DNA of 64,000 nucleotides from Candidatus Methanocorpusculum faecipullorum (GTDB lineage Archaea; Halobacteriota; Methanomicrobia; Methanomicrobiales; Methanocorpusculaceae): assembly GCA_018883755.1 (NCBI GenBank), contig JAHLFR010000007.1, positions 1-64,000 on the forward strand. Direction: 5' to 3'. Below the pieces are notes generated by a model. That model saw only the letters and a list, made by a program, of their open reading frames with translations, had not been told where the DNA came from and made no database searches. Shown piece after piece: positions 9,636 to 18,441 of this stretch. The position numbers and the translations under genes were made by a program. Within the stretch, counting starts at the first letter, position 1; each line of letters starts with the position of its first letter.

Positions 9636-10217
9636 ATGGATACCGATATGATAATTCTTGACTGTCCCATCTGTGGTGAGGAGACGGATTTCGAAATTCT
9701 CAAAGAACCACCCGAGGCAGTTGTGCGCTGTACCGAATGCGGCCACACCATGCGAGTCACGCTGAAAGAACCGAGAGTCATCACCGTCAAGACCATCGTT
9801 AGCTACGGAACAGAGTCGCACACGGGAACTGTCGAGCTTATGGAAGGAGATGTCTGTTCCGTTGGTGATTTCCTTGTAGCAGAAGTAGGTGACGAATCTT
9901 ACGGTGTTGAGGTTATGTCCATCGAACGAGACAATGCCCGACGAGCAAAACTCCCTGCAGAAGAAATTGATGTGCTCTGGACACGGCTCGTAGATAAAGT
10001 CATCATCCGCGCTTCCTTAAACAAAGGTGCGGTCACCATCCCGCTTTATGAGCAGGTACCAGGAGACAAAGTGTACACAGTGGATCACATCACCTCAGTT
10101 GGCGGAAAACAGTTCCGGATTACCCGGATCAAACTGCGGAAGGGAAACATCATTCAGCGGAAAGACAAAACTGCCCAGGCACATGAGATCAAACGGATCT
10201 ACGGCGAGCGGTCCTGA
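9636..10217 (+). CDS. HVO_0476 family zinc-ribbon protein
   Basis: About 193 residues. An N-terminal zinc ribbon (CPICGEE followed by CTECGHT) leads to a conserved basic domain with KTIVSYGTES, LMEGDVCSVGDFLV and HITSVGGKQFRITRIKLRKG. This is the archaeal HVO_0476-type family; it resembles a nucleic-acid-binding regulator but its function is not established. Three in-frame ATGs at 9624, 9636 and 9648 are possible and none has a strong ribosome site, so the start is uncertain by a few residues. Confidence 0.78.
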   Translation: MDTDMIILDCPICGEETDFEILKEPPEAVVRCTECGHTMRVTLKEPRVITVKTIVSYGTESHTGTVELMEGDVCSVGDFLVAEVGDESYGVEVMSIERDNARRAKLPAEEIDVLWTRLVDKVIIRASLNKGAVTIPLYEQVPGDKVYTVDHITSVGGKQFRITRIKLRKGNIIQRKDKTAQAHEIKRIYGERS

Positions 10218-10246
10218 AATCTATCACTTTTTTTCAAAAAATAGGA

Positions 10247-10693
10247 TTATGCCTGCATCTCAGCGGCAGGCACAAGGGAAAGACCTGAGTGAAGAATCCT
10301 TTCAACGGCGGTCTCCAGAGGAATGTCAGGGTTGGAAACATACACAACCAGTGTCGGAACAGCTGCACTGCGTGATGCATATGCATACTCAATATTCAGA
10401 CCAGCTTCACCGAACTTTGATGCAACCTCATACAGGCCTCCAGGTACATCCGACATCTTCACTGCAAGAACGTCCGTAAACTTCAGCAGATAGTTTTTCT
10501 TCTCAAATGCAGCAAACGCAGCATCCGGCTGATTCACAACCGCCCGGACCACTCCGAAGTTCTTCGCTTCTGCAATGCAGAACGCTGAGATGTTCACCCC
10601 GTTGTCCTGGAATATCTTTGCAATTTCTGCCAGGGTCCCCGGCGTATTCGGAGCAAAGATCGAAAGTTGTTTGATAATATATTCATTTGTCAT
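10247..10693 (-). CDS. ACT-domain protein B (tandem ACT)
   Basis: 148 residues made of two ACT-like halves: IKQLSIFAPNTPGTLAEIAK with DNGVNISAFCIAEAKNFGVV (about 8-55), and VLAVKMSDVPGGLYEVASK with GLNIEYAYASRS (about 75-120). ACT domains bind small ligands, commonly amino acids. It is clearly paralogous to the protein encoded at 10765-11202. ATG at 10693 has a strong AGGAGTGATC 5 nt upstream. It is last in the PaaK/ACT run, 71 nt after its paralogue. It probably senses a ligand linked to the neighbouring acyl-CoA ligases, such as an aromatic amino or keto acid; that is inference. Confidence 0.85.
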   Translation of the reverse strand: MTNEYIIKQLSIFAPNTPGTLAEIAKIFQDNGVNISAFCIAEAKNFGVVRAVVNQPDAAFAAFEKKNYLLKFTDVLAVKMSDVPGGLYEVASKFGEAGLNIEYAYASRSAAVPTLVVYVSNPDIPLETAVERILHSGLSLVPAAEMQA

Positions 10694-10764
10694 GACGCGA
10701 TCACTCCTACTGTCTATCTCCCACTGGATAGCGTATTAAGTTTTTGATGTACTCAAAAAAGAAA

Positions 10765-11202
10765 TTAGAAGTTATAATCTGTGGCCGGAACAAGTTCAAG
10801 TCCTGCGGCGAGGATCTTCTCCACTGCATCTTCGGGATTTGATACCTTCACGATCAGGGTACCAAACGTTCCAGTTCTGAATGCATATGCATACTCGATG
10901 TTGATGCCGATACTGCCTAAAACATTTGCCACATGATACAGACCACCGGGAACATCATTCATTTTGATTCCCAGAACATCAGTGTACTGCAGAGCATAGT
11001 TCTGTTTTGAGAATGCATCAAAGGCAAGTTCCGGCTTATCGACAATCGCCCGCACCACACCGAAACTGTTCGCCTCGGCAATGCTGAACGCATGAATATT
11101 GACCTTACATTCCTCAAAGACCTTGGCAATTGCTGCAAGTTTCCCGGACTTGTTCTCGGAGAAGATCGAAAGCTGTTTGATGAAGTACTTATTTCGCGTC
11201 AT
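10765..11202 (-). CDS. ACT-domain protein A (tandem ACT)
   Basis: 145 residues, two ACT-like repeats: FIKQLSIFSENKSGKLAAIA with VNIHAFSIAEANSFGVV, then VLGIKMNDVPGGLYHVAN with GINIEYAYAFRTGTFG. Its ATG directly follows the TAA stop of the upstream ligase gene with no gap, and GGGTG lies inside the ligase end, so translation is probably coupled. ACT proteins next to phenylacetate-CoA-ligase-like enzymes are a recurrent archaeal arrangement, often tied to aromatic amino acid metabolism. The ligand is unknown. Confidence 0.87.
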   Translation of the reverse strand: MTRNKYFIKQLSIFSENKSGKLAAIAKVFEECKVNIHAFSIAEANSFGVVRAIVDKPELAFDAFSKQNYALQYTDVLGIKMNDVPGGLYHVANVLGSIGINIEYAYAFRTGTFGTLIVKVSNPEDAVEKILAAGLELVPATDYNF

Positions 11203-12504
11203 TTAGAACACCCGGTGATCCACAACACGTTTTGCTTTTCCTTCAAACCGCGGGAGAGAGTTTGGCGGACACAGCTCAACTTTTGCGGAGACGTTCAGGG
11301 CGTCACGCAGGGTCCGCTCAACTCTCGCCTGAAGGCCAATGAGGCCGTTGATACTGTCCGTCATCGCATCCGGTTTTAACTCAACCTTCACCAGCATATC
11401 ATCAAGCGGTCCGGTACGGGTAACTTCCAGCATGAAATGACTTGTCAACTCAGGCACGCGGAGAAGTGCATGCTCCACAGCAGACGGGAACACGTTAATC
11501 CCGCGGATGACCAGCATGTCGTCAACTCTTCCCTGTAAACGATCAATGCGCGGAGAAGTTCTGCCGCAGGGGCAGTCTCCCTCAAGAATAGAGGTAATAT
11601 CACCGATACGGTAACGAATCATGGGAATTGCCTCTTTCTTCAGAACCGTCATTGTCAGCTCACCCTTTTCTCCGGCGGGTAGTGATTCGCCGGTCTCTGG
11701 ATCTAGAATTTCTGTATAGGCGATATCACCGCAGATGTGCATACCGTTCAGTTCACTGCAGTCGGTAAACATCGGTCCAGAGATCTCAGATGTTCCAAAG
11801 ATGTTGTGGGCCGTAACTCCTGACTGCTCGTGAATGTACTGCCGCATCGACTCGGACCACGGCTCGGCACCGAGAATAGCAGTTCTCAGCTTCGTATCCT
11901 TTGCAATGTCGACACCCATCTTCTTTGCAACATCGATTAAATGGATGAAGTACGAGGGCGTGCAGGCAACTGCTGTTGTGCCCAGATCCTGAATGAGCTC
12001 AATCTGTCTCTCAGAGTTACCAGTTGAGGCCGGAATCACCGTTGCACCCAGCATTTCTCCGCCGTAGTGCAGGCCAAGACCGCCGGTAAACAGACCATAC
12101 CCATAGGCGACTTGGAGAACGTCGCCACGACCAAGACCACAGGAAACCAGGGAACGTGCAACCGCCTCAGACCAGAGCTCTACATCATTTTTCGTGTAGG
12201 CAACCACCGTTGGTTTACCGGTTGTACCTGAGGAGACGTGATAACGAACAAGATCCTCTTTCGGGCAGCAAACGAGTTTGTCCGGATAGTTATCACGCAG
12301 ATCCGTCTTTTTCATCGTTGGAAGTTTGACGATATCTGCAATGGATTTGATATCAGACGGGAGCACGCCTGCAGCTTTCATCTTGTCATGATAGAAGACA
12401 GATGTTGCATAAAGGCGTTCAACAAGGACTTTCAGTTCCTGGTACTGCAGTTTTTCCAGCTCTGCTTTGGGAAGTGTTTCAATTTTTTCGTTATAGTATG
12501 CCAT
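11203..12504 (-). CDS. Phenylacetate-CoA ligase-like adenylating enzyme (paralogue 2)
   Basis: 433 residues, AMP-forming acyl-CoA synthetase of the PaaK type. The ATP-binding loop SSGTTGKPTVVAYT is near 92-105, the adenylate region is NIFGTSEISGP, the hinge region is MIRYRIGDI with RIDRLQGRVDDMLVIRG, and a PaaK-type C-terminal domain begins at INVFPSAVEHAL. It activates a carboxylic acid (arylacetate in characterised relatives) to its CoA thioester. A zinc-like cysteine pair CPCGR is present. It lies 2 nt after paralogue 1 and directly abuts ACT protein A. Confidence 0.9.
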   Translation of the reverse strand: MAYYNEKIETLPKAELEKLQYQELKVLVERLYATSVFYHDKMKAAGVLPSDIKSIADIVKLPTMKKTDLRDNYPDKLVCCPKEDLVRYHVSSGTTGKPTVVAYTKNDVELWSEAVARSLVSCGLGRGDVLQVAYGYGLFTGGLGLHYGGEMLGATVIPASTGNSERQIELIQDLGTTAVACTPSYFIHLIDVAKKMGVDIAKDTKLRTAILGAEPWSESMRQYIHEQSGVTAHNIFGTSEISGPMFTDCSELNGMHICGDIAYTEILDPETGESLPAGEKGELTMTVLKKEAIPMIRYRIGDITSILEGDCPCGRTSPRIDRLQGRVDDMLVIRGINVFPSAVEHALLRVPELTSHFMLEVTRTGPLDDMLVKVELKPDAMTDSINGLIGLQARVERTLRDALNVSAKVELCPPNSLPRFEGKAKRVVDHRVF

Positions 12505-12506
12505 AA

Positions 12507-13793
12507 TTAGATTTTCCTCCGATCTACAACCCGCTTTGCCTTGCCCTCAAACCGGGGGAGAGAACCCGGCTCTACGAGCTGGACGTTTGCACGAAGGGTA
12601 AGAGTTTCATGCAGGGCTTTACCGATTTTGTTCTGGAGCCTGGCGAGATCGCTCAGTTCACCGCTGAAGAGATGTTTGTTAATCTCAACCTCAATTGTCA
12701 TCTCATCCAGATGGTTCAGGCGATCAATGTACACCATAAACTGATCGCCAACCTCGGGGATATTCTTGAGAACATGCTCAATCTGGGACGGGAAAACGTT
12801 AATGCCGCGCACCGTAAGCATATCGTCGCTTCTGCCAAATAGACGGGCAATCTTCTGACCGCGACCGCAGGGACAGTCATCCTCCATGAGCATGGTAATG
12901 TCTCCCGTGCGATACCGGAGAAGCGGCATTGCCTCTTTAACGAGAGGTGTCACCACCATCTCACCTTTTTCACCAGGACCAAGCGTCTCACCGGTCTTTG
13001 GATCGATAATCTCTACAATGTAGCAGTCATGCCAGATATGCAGACCATCCTGTTCGGGACACTCAAATGCAACACCCGGACCAAACAGCTCGCTCATACC
13101 ATAACTGTCGTAAGCTTTGATGTTGAGACGGTTCTCCAAGTCCCGGCGCATGTTTTCGGACCATGCCTCAGCACCAAATACCCCTATTCGGAGTGACTCA
13201 AGATTTGCGTGCATATCCTCGGCAACCTCGGTGAGATGCATTGCATAGCTTGGAGTACAGTGAATGGCATTAACCCCAAAGTCCTGAATCATCTCGATCT
13301 GCCGTTTTGTATTACCAACACCAGCCGGAACAACCGCACAACCGATCTTTTCTGCACCATAATGGAATCCAAGACCACCAGTAAACAGAGAGTAGTTGGA
13401 AGCATTCTGGAACATGTCGCCTTCGCGGAGTCCAACCATCGTCAGATTGCGGGCAATCAGTTCCGACCAACTGTTCAGATCATTTTTGGTATATGCAACA
13501 ACCGTCGGTTTACCGGTAGTACCGGACGTTGTGTGAATCCGATTGATGCGGTTCATCGGAACCGCAAGGAATCCAAACGGATATCCGCCACGGAGATCGG
13601 ATTTTTTGGTAAAAGGGATCTTTGACAGATCATCGAGTGTTTTGATGTCTTCTGGACGAATCCCTGCCTCAGCAAACATCTTCTGATAGAAACCGATATT
13701 CTGCGTTCGTGCAACAGTTTCCTTCAATCTTTTCAGCTGAAGTTCCTGCAGCTCTTTTCCACGCAGGGTTTCCATTTTTTCATTCCAAAACAT
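12507..13793 (-). CDS. Phenylacetate-CoA ligase-like adenylating enzyme (paralogue 1)
   Basis: 428 residues, closely parallel to the next gene: TTSGTTGKPTVVAYTKNDLN loop, YDSYGMSELFGPG, LLRYRTGDI, CPCGRGQKIARLFGRSDDML and the C-terminal INVFPSQIEHVL domain. It is the first gene of the ligase-ligase-ACT-ACT run. ATG at 13793 has AGGA about 9 nt upstream. Two inverted repeats (13839-13857 and 13882-13898) lie in its upstream region and may control the operon. In methanogens such ligases are thought to permit incorporation of exogenous aryl acids through indolepyruvate oxidoreductase; the true substrate here is unproven. Confidence 0.9.
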   Translation of the reverse strand: MFWNEKMETLRGKELQELQLKRLKETVARTQNIGFYQKMFAEAGIRPEDIKTLDDLSKIPFTKKSDLRGGYPFGFLAVPMNRINRIHTTSGTTGKPTVVAYTKNDLNSWSELIARNLTMVGLREGDMFQNASNYSLFTGGLGFHYGAEKIGCAVVPAGVGNTKRQIEMIQDFGVNAIHCTPSYAMHLTEVAEDMHANLESLRIGVFGAEAWSENMRRDLENRLNIKAYDSYGMSELFGPGVAFECPEQDGLHIWHDCYIVEIIDPKTGETLGPGEKGEMVVTPLVKEAMPLLRYRTGDITMLMEDDCPCGRGQKIARLFGRSDDMLTVRGINVFPSQIEHVLKNIPEVGDQFMVYIDRLNHLDEMTIEVEINKHLFSGELSDLARLQNKIGKALHETLTLRANVQLVEPGSLPRFEGKAKRVVDRRKI

Positions 13794-13838
13794 AAGGCAG
13801 TCCTTACAATTCCTGTGCAGTCAGGCCCCGTAATACTC

Positions 13839-13857
13839 CATGATACCATGTATCATG
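13839..13857. promoter_or_regulatory. Perfect palindrome upstream of PaaK/ACT operon
   Basis: CATGATAC, then 3 nt, then GTATCATG: an exact 8-bp inverted repeat beginning 46 bp before the ligase start. Its size and place fit a dimeric repressor site. A hairpin in the mRNA leader is the alternative reading. Confidence 0.5.
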
Positions 13858-13881
13858 TCAGGGCTTAGCATCCCACTATGT

Positions 13882-13898
13882 ATGTTTTCTGTAAACAT
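13882..13898. promoter_or_regulatory. Second inverted repeat between PaaK operon and small membrane gene
   Basis: ATGTTT-5 nt-AAACAT, about 90 bp upstream of the ligase start and a similar distance before the plus-strand small membrane gene, so it could serve either direction. Confidence 0.35.
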
Positions 13899-13986
13899 AA
13901 GGATTATCATAAGCAGACAGGATCTCTCCGATCAATTCTTCCAAAACTAAAAGTAAGGTTATTAGGATTCACGGGCAATATGGTGT

Positions 13987-14166
13987 ATGGACAAAACAGG
14001 TCTTGCAACTCTGATCCTTGGTATTGTTCTACTAATTGCCGGTGTTATTCTGATGTGGTACTGGCTGCCTCAGTTTATTCAGGTTCTGCTTGGCGGTATT
14101 GGAATCGTTCTTGCAGTTGCCGGTCTTTGTGGAATTGTGCTTGGGTACTTAATGATCAAAGAATAA
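13987..14166 (+). CDS. Small two-helix membrane protein (59 aa)
   Basis: Begins MDKTGLATLILGIVLLIAG and ends GYLMIKE. Two hydrophobic helices (about 6-24 and 31-55) are separated by a short WYWLPQF hinge. Glycine-rich helices and the lack of other motifs leave its function open. It lies 11 nt before the glycosylase gene on the same strand, with a T7 run between them, so it may be a separate transcript. The reading frame is open, of membrane-protein composition and out of frame with any neighbour, which supports it as a real gene. Confidence 0.6.
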   Translation: MDKTGLATLILGIVLLIAGVILMWYWLPQFIQVLLGGIGIVLAVAGLCGIVLGYLMIKE

Positions 14167-14177
14167 CCTCTTTTTTT

Positions 14178-15029
14178 ATGCAGACATTTCCGCTTGATGG
14201 ACGTTGGTTTAACCTGGAATTAAGCGTATCCTGTGGCCAGGCGTTTCGATGGAGAAAATACGGTAACACCTGGTATGCTCCATCTCCCTATGGAGAAAAC
14301 GTAGTCTGGAAAATACAGCAGGAAAAGGATCTTCTCAGATATGATGGAATGAGTGAGAGAGAACTTATCCACTACTTTTCACTGGATCATAATCTTGCCG
14401 GAATCTTATCCAGTATTGATCGCGATCCGCTGATTCATGATGCAACATCCCGATGGCGAGGGTTACGAATTATGCGCCAAGATCCCTGGGAGTGTCTCAT
14501 ATCCTATATCTGCTCCAGCTGTGCCAACATCCCTGGGATTCAAATGAGAATAGAAAATCTTGCTAAGAAGTACGGCACGAAGATTGTTTGTGACAACAAA
14601 CCATTTTACTCATTCCCTTCGCCCGAGACAATCGCAGATGCCCCCGTTTGTGACATTCGAACCTGCAAGGTTGGTTACCGAGACACATATATTTGCAAGG
14701 CAGCAGCAATGGCATCAGAAAACCCATCATGGCAGACGAATATACGCGACCTTCCCTATCTTGAGGCACAAAAAAAACTCCGTGAACTGGATGGAGTCGG
14801 ACCAAAGGTTGCGGATTGTGTGCTGTTGTTTGCGTTTGAAAAATTAGAGGCAGTACCCGTTGATGTCTGGATAGAACGAATCCTGCGTACCAAATATCTT
14901 GGCGGAGAAAAGAAACTTGCCTATGCAAAAGCAGGGGCATATGCACGTGAACATTTTGGGATGTTTGCCGGATATGCACAGGAATATCTGTTTGCATCCC
15001 GCGAACTCATCAGCAGAAAAGGAGAATAA
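14178..15029 (+). CDS. 8-oxoguanine DNA glycosylase, OGG1 type
   Basis: 283 residues. The N-terminal OGG-type domain starts MQTFPLDGRWFNLELSVSCG with the GQAFRW signature. The HhH-GPD module LRELDGVGPKVADCVLLFAF carries the expected catalytic lysine (GPK) and is followed by PVDVWIERIL with the conserved aspartate. The enzyme excises 8-oxoguanine from DNA and nicks by beta-elimination. ATG at 14178 is the natural start because the reading frame upstream overlaps the small membrane gene. A possible 27-codon frame starts 4 nt after its stop. Confidence 0.9.
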   Translation: MQTFPLDGRWFNLELSVSCGQAFRWRKYGNTWYAPSPYGENVVWKIQQEKDLLRYDGMSERELIHYFSLDHNLAGILSSIDRDPLIHDATSRWRGLRIMRQDPWECLISYICSSCANIPGIQMRIENLAKKYGTKIVCDNKPFYSFPSPETIADAPVCDIRTCKVGYRDTYICKAAAMASENPSWQTNIRDLPYLEAQKKLRELDGVGPKVADCVLLFAFEKLEAVPVDVWIERILRTKYLGGEKKLAYAKAGAYAREHFGMFAGYAQEYLFASRELISRKGE

Positions 15030-15032
15030 CCA

Positions 15033-15116
15033 GTGCCTGAAAGACTAGGTATGAGATACGCAGGAGAGACAGCACAAGCAAAGCGGACCTCAATACCCAA
15101 CATTCAGGAAAAATAA
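15033..15116 (+). CDS. Possible 27-residue peptide downstream of the glycosylase
   Basis: A GTG-started frame of 27 residues, highly basic and polar (MPERLGMRYAGETAQ at its start). It begins 4 nt after the glycosylase stop and has a good GGAG about 8 nt upstream, the layout of a translationally coupled small gene. No family is recognised. A frame of this length could easily arise by chance. Confidence 0.25.
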   Translation: MPERLGMRYAGETAQAKRTSIPNIQEK

Positions 15117-15407
15117 TCTTGTGATATCAGAAAGCCTGTCCTACAGAAAAACAGATCTGTTGGCCAATTCGTCCGACAAAACATGACTCCCCATCATGTT
15201 TGGTCCAGGAATACAGACTTTTTTTATATCCGTGGACTTGCGGAAACATCTTTTCTGTTGGGCAGACTTTTTTCCGTCACCGGAGAGTAAATGGAAAAAT
15301 TCTGAAATACACCAGTTTCCCTCCGCAATGCCTTGCCTGGAAGAATTATTCTTTTTCCCTTTGCAACAGACGATCGGGACGAATAACTATCTTTTGACTA
15401 TGCAAAT
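15117..15407. other. Non-coding stretch before the RHH/coiled-coil gene
   Basis: About 290 bp without a convincing gene. Frames of 65 to 115 codons cross it but their residues look random and they run into the following gene in another phase. The segment is AT-rich toward its end, where the direct and inverted repeats begin. Confidence 0.5.
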
Positions 15408-15452
15408 TATACCTATTGACTATCCATATACTTATACCTATCCATTAGGATA
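15408..15452. promoter_or_regulatory. Direct and inverted repeats upstream of the RHH/coiled-coil gene
   Basis: TATACCTAT occurs at 15408-15416 and 15433-15441; CTATCCAT occurs at 15420-15427 and 15438-15445. TATCC-ATTA-GGATA forms an inverted repeat at 15439-15452, ending 11 bp before the ATG. This repeated, operator-like layout suits autoregulation by the adjacent putative DNA-binding protein. Confidence 0.45.
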
Positions 15453-15463
15453 CCTGTTATCTA

Positions 15464-15895
15464 ATGACGGGCAGTCCCCGGAAACGTCCACCAGATCAGA
15501 TGAACTTGCGGCTCGGTGCCAGTTTCATTCAGAAATTCAATAAGTACATGGAAGGACGGCAGGAGACAAAAGTCCATTTTATCCGTGCTGCAATGGAGTA
15601 CTGGATGTCTGTGGATGGGGACATCGAGAAAATTGCTGAGAGACTAAAGCAGGCAGAACAGGTCATTGCACTTCAGCAGGAAAGAATCGATGAACTCCGT
15701 ACATTTCAGGAACGGTGCATTGCGTACCAGCGTGAGATCATCGAAGAAAAAAACAAAAGAATCCAATACCTTACAGACCAGCTGAAAAAGAGCCCTAAAG
15801 CAGACATATATTATCCCGAAAATCTTCTTGAAGAGCCGACCGTCGCCGAGCCGGAGCCTGCATACCAAAACCAAGATGCGCCTACTGAAAAATAA
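15464..15895 (+). CDS. Putative ribbon-helix-helix/coiled-coil regulator
   Basis: 143 residues. The stretch about 13-48 (MNLRLGASFIQKFNKYMEG, then TKVHFIRAAMEYWM) has the strand-helix-helix spacing of ribbon-helix-helix DNA-binding domains. Residues about 55-105 form a long heptad-rich coiled coil full of Glu, Gln, Lys and Arg, and the tail is acidic and proline-rich. No named family is recognised. ATG at 15464 lacks a ribosome site; ATG at 15500 would start right at the RHH-like segment. Repeats immediately upstream suggest autoregulation. It converges on srp54. Confidence 0.6.
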   Translation: MTGSPRKRPPDQMNLRLGASFIQKFNKYMEGRQETKVHFIRAAMEYWMSVDGDIEKIAERLKQAEQVIALQQERIDELRTFQERCIAYQREIIEEKNKRIQYLTDQLKKSPKADIYYPENLLEEPTVAEPEPAYQNQDAPTEK

Positions 15896-15925
15896 TTTTT
15901 TCAAAAAAGATAGTGGCAAGGAGAG

Positions 15926-17281
15926 TTACATAGGACCCATTGGGCCCATGCCGCCGAGATCTCCGCCGCCTTTACTCATCTGTTTCATCATCTTGTTCAT
16001 CGCCATCCGGTTTCCGCGGAAACCTTTCAGCGTTTTTTGCATCATCTTGTAGTATTTGATAAGCTCTCGAACCTCATCAACAGAAGAACCAGATCCTTTT
16101 GCGACTCTGGTCATCCGTGATGTATTGATCAGCGAGGGATCATCAAGCTCTTGGGGCGTCATCGAGTCCATAATGATGCGGAACCGTTTCATCCTATCAG
16201 CAGTACCATCCAGAGCTTCAGAGGGAACATTCAACCCGCCAAGCGGCAGCATGGAAAGGACCTGTTTTAACGGCCCCATCTTCTGCACTGCTTCAAGCTG
16301 CTTGTACATATCATTCAGCGTGAACTTACCCCGCAGCATTGCGTTGACATCCACATCCTCCGGCTTGATGGCTTCTTCGGCCTTTTCAACAAGTGCTTTC
16401 AGATCGCCCATGCCAAGCAGACGGGAGATGAACCCATTTGCATCAAACCGCTCCAGATCCTCGATCGTTTCACCATTACCGATGAACACGATTCCAGACT
16501 CGGTCTCGGAAACCGCAGACATGGCACCTCCACCTTTTGCCGTACCATCCATTTTGGTAACGATCACACCATCAATACCGATAGCCTCATGGAACCGCTT
16601 CGCCTGCTCGCGTGCAGCCTGTCCCAGTGCTGCATCAATCACCAGCCAGCGGTGATCCGGTTTGAGCAGATCATTGATCTGCATAATCTCTTCAATGAGA
16701 TCATCCTCCAATGCATGACGACCGGCCGTATCCACAATAATAACTTCGACATCCTTGAGTGCCGCAAGACCGTCACGGGTAATCTTCACCGCGTCTTTCT
16801 CATTGGGATCACCATAACAGGGAACATTGATCTTTTTGCACAGAGTTTCCAACTGTGCATAGGCACCAGGCCGGAAATTATCTGCACCTATTGCTCCAAC
16901 TTTCAGTCCTTTTCGCTGGAAGTAACGACAAAGTTTTCCGGTTGTTGTTGTTTTACCAGAACCCTGAAGACCTGCCATCAAAATTTTTTGGGGACGCAGG
17001 CTGAACTCTGCCTCCTTACCGACGAGGTTGACCAACTCCTGATACACAATCCGCAGTACATGTTCGCGGACATTCATTCCCTTGGGAAGATCCTCGTCCA
17101 ACGCCCGCGACTTAATCGACTGTGACAACTGCATCACAAGTTTCACATTCACATCCGCAGACAACAGGGCACGCTGAAGATCACGAACCAACTCATCCAC
17201 TGCTGCACGATCAATAACCGTCTTCCCGGCAAGTTTCTTCATCGCATCCTTGAGCGAATTGGAAAGATTATCAAGTCCCAT
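15926..17281 (-). CDS. srp54: Signal recognition particle 54 kDa protein
   Basis: 451 residues in the usual order: N domain (1-85), G domain with [10 protein letters not shown] near 106-115, DTAGRH and [12 protein letters not shown], then a methionine-rich M domain (about 300-430) that binds signal peptides and 7S RNA. The C-terminus is an unusually long Gly-Met tail. It targets membrane and secreted proteins co-translationally with FtsY. The ATG shares one base with the ftsY stop (TAATG), so the GTPase pair is translationally coupled. Confidence 0.97.
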   Translation of the reverse strand: MGLDNLSNSLKDAMKKLAGKTVIDRAAVDELVRDLQRALLSADVNVKLVMQLSQSIKSRALDEDLPKGMNVREHVLRIVYQELVNLVGKEAEFSLRPQKILMAGLQGSGKTTTTGKLCRYFQRKGLKVGAIGADNFRPGAYAQLETLCKKINVPCYGDPNEKDAVKITRDGLAALKDVEVIIVDTAGRHALEDDLIEEIMQINDLLKPDHRWLVIDAALGQAAREQAKRFHEAIGIDGVIVTKMDGTAKGGGAMSAVSETESGIVFIGNGETIEDLERFDANGFISRLLGMGDLKALVEKAEEAIKPEDVDVNAMLRGKFTLNDMYKQLEAVQKMGPLKQVLSMLPLGGLNVPSEALDGTADRMKRFRIIMDSMTPQELDDPSLINTSRMTRVAKGSGSSVDEVRELIKYYKMMQKTLKGFRGNRMAMNKMMKQMSKGGGDLGGMGPMGPM

Positions 17282-18441
17282 TACTCCTCATCCCCAAAAA
17301 TTTCATCGATGATCAAAGCTGGCGTAAAGGGCTTCATATCCGAGTACTCCTGACCAACGCCAAGGAACACCAGAGGTTTGCCGATTGTATAAGCGATTGA
17401 TATTGCGGCACCGCCTTTGGGATCCATATCCACCTTTGTCAGAATCACACCGTTTGTTGAAACAGTCTTCTCGAACTCCTCAGCACGAATCACTGCATCG
17501 TTTCCGGCAACCGCCTCATCCACATAAAAGACGAGATCCGGCTTCATCACGCGCTTGATCTTTTCCAGCTGATTCATCAGGTTGACACGGTTGTGGAACC
17601 TGCCTGCAGAATCAGCCAAAACGACATCAATATTGTGAGCCTTGGCATACTCCACAGTATCATAAAGTACTGCGGATGGATCAGCTCCCTCCTGATGGGC
17701 AATAAGTTTGATGCCAAGTCTATCGCAGTGAACACGGATCTGTTCAATCGCCCCTGCCCGGAACGTATCACCTGCACCGACAACAACAGACAACCCCTGA
17801 CTCTGGAGATAATAAGCGATTTTTGCAACGGATGTGGTCTTGCCAGTACCATTCACACCAGTAAAGAGTATCTTCACCGGTTTTTCGTGTGCTTTAATGT
17901 AGCCAACCAAATCAAATCCGTCGCCGAGAACATCTTCGATTGCATGTTTAAGTGCATTTGTAACGACCTCTTCTGGGGATTCCCGAATTTTTCTGTGGGT
18001 TCCGACCAGTTCTTTTTTCATGTGATCGGTAATTGCTTCTGCAACTGGAAATGCAACATCGGATTCAAGCAGAACCATCTGCAGTTCGAACAAGGTTTCA
18101 TCGATATCCTTTTCCGAGAGAACAAACTCCCGTTCGACAACCAGTGTTTTTAATTTTCCAAAGAAACCAGGGGCCTTTGCAGGACGTTCCACTGGTTTTT
18201 CTGCGGGAACAGGAGATACAGTTTCAACCTCAAAAGAGGGTGACGGAACCGGGGAAGGAGTAGAATCTGATATTGTAGATTCCGTTTCCAACACCTCAAC
18301 TGGTTCAGGAATACTGGGTGCGGCAGGGGCTTTGAGCAGAGACGAATCAGCCTCAACCTCAGTTGTCACCGAGGCAGACTCCACGCTCTTGCCCAGTTTT
18401 TTTGTAATGCCGCTGAGTTTTTTCTTCAGCCCTTCAAACAT
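17281..18441 (-). CDS. ftsY: SRP receptor FtsY
   Basis: About 386 residues. An acidic Pro/Ser/Val-rich N-terminal region (about 25-90) precedes the NG domain, with [29 protein letters not shown] and [12 protein letters not shown] motifs. It docks ribosome-SRP complexes at the membrane. The longest frame starts at 18486, but a TATA-like TTTATA lies inside that extension about 25 nt upstream of ATG 18441 (MFEGLKKKL), so the shorter start, near-leaderless, is preferred. ATG 18453 just after AGGAGG is a further option. Confidence 0.94.
   Translation of the reverse strand: MFEGLKKKLSGITKKLGKSVESASVTTEVEADSSLLKAPAAPSIPEPVEVLETESTISDSTPSPVPSPSFEVETVSPVPAEKPVERPAKAPGFFGKLKTLVVEREFVLSEKDIDETLFELQMVLLESDVAFPVAEAITDHMKKELVGTHRKIRESPEEVVTNALKHAIEDVLGDGFDLVGYIKAHEKPVKILFTGVNGTGKTTSVAKIAYYLQSQGLSVVVGAGDTFRAGAIEQIRVHCDRLGIKLIAHQEGADPSAVLYDTVEYAKAHNIDVVLADSAGRFHNRVNLMNQLEKIKRVMKPDLVFYVDEAVAGNDAVIRAEEFEKTVSTNGVILTKVDMDPKGGAAISIAYTIGKPLVFLGVGQEYSDMKPFTPALIIDEIFGDEE

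Noticed and set aside
15196-15543. 115-codon plus-strand frame before the RHH-like gene
   Set aside because: It overlaps that gene in another phase and has no recognisable pattern.
15926-15990. Glycine/methionine-rich end of SRP54 as a repeat expansion
   Set aside because: Archaeal SRP54 proteins often end in such tails.
17593-18153. 186-codon plus-strand frame opposite ftsY
   Set aside because: Antisense to the recognised NG domain of FtsY; Cys- and Phe-rich random-looking sequence.
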